A stretch of 6,339 bases of DNA, taken from NCBI GenBank assembly GCA_025350445.1, contig JANXXV010000699.1, positions 1 to 6,339 on the forward strand. The letters are read 5' to 3'. The DNA is from Bryobacteraceae bacterium. Lineage in GTDB: Bacteria; Acidobacteriota; Terriglobia; Bryobacterales; Bryobacteraceae. Shown here piece by piece: positions 5,990 to 6,339 of this stretch (its first letter is position 1; every line of letters begins with the position of its first letter). The translations under genes were made by a program, and so were the position numbers. The notes under the pieces are model-generated. The model was not told where the DNA came from. It did no database searches and was given only the letters and a program-made list of their open reading frames with translations.

Positions 5990-6223
5990 ATCCTAAAAAC
6001 GGCAGTTCACCTTGTGATTTTGCCGTACTCCAGCTTTTCGTTACCGCTCCCTGACGGTCACGGTTCAGTAAAATCAGTACGTTACCGAGCCGCGCGTGAG
6101 CGAGCGGTAACGAAAAGCAACTGCTCCGCACCTCACCAATCTGGTGACAACTGTTTTTCCCGCATCGGCTTGATACTCAAGACGTTGACCGAATTGCCGC
6201 CAGTCAACTGCCGTTTTTAGGAT
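5990..6223. mobile_element. MITE-like element with 18-bp terminal inverted repeats
   Basis: ATCCTAAAAACGGCAGTT at 5990-6007 is the exact reverse complement of AACTGCCGTTTTTAGGAT at 6206-6223, giving a 234-bp unit with perfect 18-bp terminal inverted repeats. It starts 18 bases after the hydrolase stop and contains no convincing gene. Inside are a 16-bp perfect inverted repeat (6033-6048 with 6103-6118) and a small hairpin TCACCA/TGGTGA (6133-6138 with 6142-6147), with a T5 run shortly after. Short length, terminal repeats and lack of a transposase fit a non-autonomous MITE. The flanks (TTA before, GAG after) show no obvious target-site duplication, so age or a different mobility mechanism is possible. 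Confidence 0.65.
6033..6118. repeat. Nested long inverted repeat inside the MITE-like element
   Basis: GCTTTTCGTTACCGCT at 6033-6048 is the perfect reverse complement of AGCGGTAACGAAAAGC at 6103-6118. The pairing continues imperfectly inward, with CTCCCTGACGGTCACGGTT facing GAGCCGCGCGTGAGCGAG, so the 86 bases can fold into one long interrupted hairpin. The inner GAGCCGCG...GAGCGAGCGG wording resembles dispersed REP-like repeats I associate with acidobacterial and planctomycete genomes. Expressed after the hydrolase, it could act as an mRNA 3' structure. Confidence 0.75.
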
Positions 6224-6339
6224 GAGAGCTCCTGGATTGCCGCGAGATGGGTGGAAAACCGGGGCAATACATGCGATGCGGCACATTCCTCGCCAGTTTA
6301 CGCGTGGAAGGGAGAGCAACCCGTGCCGGTCTTGCGGAA
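6224..6339. other. Unassigned right end of window
   Basis: I see no gene, hairpin or promoter I can support in these 116 bases. Open frames crossing here have no recognisable motifs and run into the MITE-like element. The stretch could be intergenic, or an edge of a feature lying beyond the window. Confidence 0.4.

Noticed and set aside
5974..6003. Terminator directly after the hydrolase (GCCGTTT at 5974-5980 with AAACGGC at 5997-6003)
   Set aside because: The loop is 16 bases, no T-tract follows, and the right arm is part of the terminal inverted repeat, so the match may be chance.
6133..6158. Rho-independent terminator (TCACCA/TGGTGA hairpin with T5)
   Set aside because: The stem is only six base pairs and the T-run begins seven bases after it, so it is not a convincing terminator. 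It is noted as part of the element instead.
6074..6319. Minus-strand 81-codon frame at the right end
   Set aside because: It is formed mostly of the MITE-like element's inverted repeats and shows no protein family signature.

Overview
The window looks like chromosomal DNA from a moderately GC-rich soil-type bacterium, most likely an acidobacterium of the Solibacter/Bryobacterales kind. This is an inference from the mix of features: clustered CCGCC-TTCA-GGCGG hairpin repeats, a xylose-isomerase-like sugar epimerase, an FHA-cyclase fusion, a protein ending in a fold like the acidobacterial VWFA-related domain, and an exported beta-lactamase-fold hydrolase. No rRNA, tRNA or phylogenetic marker is present to confirm it. 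All recognisable genes lie on the + strand.

Layout. Positions 1-90 hold three consecutive perfect hairpins of a REP-like repeat. They abut the 5'-truncated remains of a sugar phosphate isomerase/epimerase gene (about 94-835), which is clearly a pseudogene: the start is missing, and it carries an in-frame TGA, a one-base frameshift, an in-frame TAG and a 12-bp slippage repeat. Next is an intact FHA domain-adenylate cyclase fusion (943-1947), with a TATAAT box overlapping its first possible start codon. A non-coding stretch of about 470 bases follows. Then come a small AroQ/PchB-type chorismate mutase (2418-2762) and, 49 bases later, a 609-residue HEAT-repeat protein with a degenerate, MIDAS-less VWA-like C-terminus (2812-4641). 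A well-formed sigma70-type promoter (4676-4704) then drives an exported SxxK serine hydrolase (4712-5971), and the promoter spacing predicts an essentially leaderless mRNA. The right end carries a non-coding 234-bp MITE-like element (5990-6223) with perfect 18-bp terminal inverted repeats and a nested 16-bp inverted repeat. The last 116 bases are unassigned.

How the genes fit together. No single pathway is evident. The FHA-cyclase probably couples protein phosphorylation to cAMP, the HEAT/VWA-like protein looks like a binding scaffold, the chorismate mutase homologue acts at the chorismate branch point, and the hydrolase works outside the cytoplasm. I see no strong evidence for a new multi-gene system. 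The most interesting items are the MITE-like element, the probable leaderless promoter, the MIDAS-less HEAT/VWA protein, the Gln-to-Glu change in the PchB-like active site, and the repeat-bordered gene in decay.
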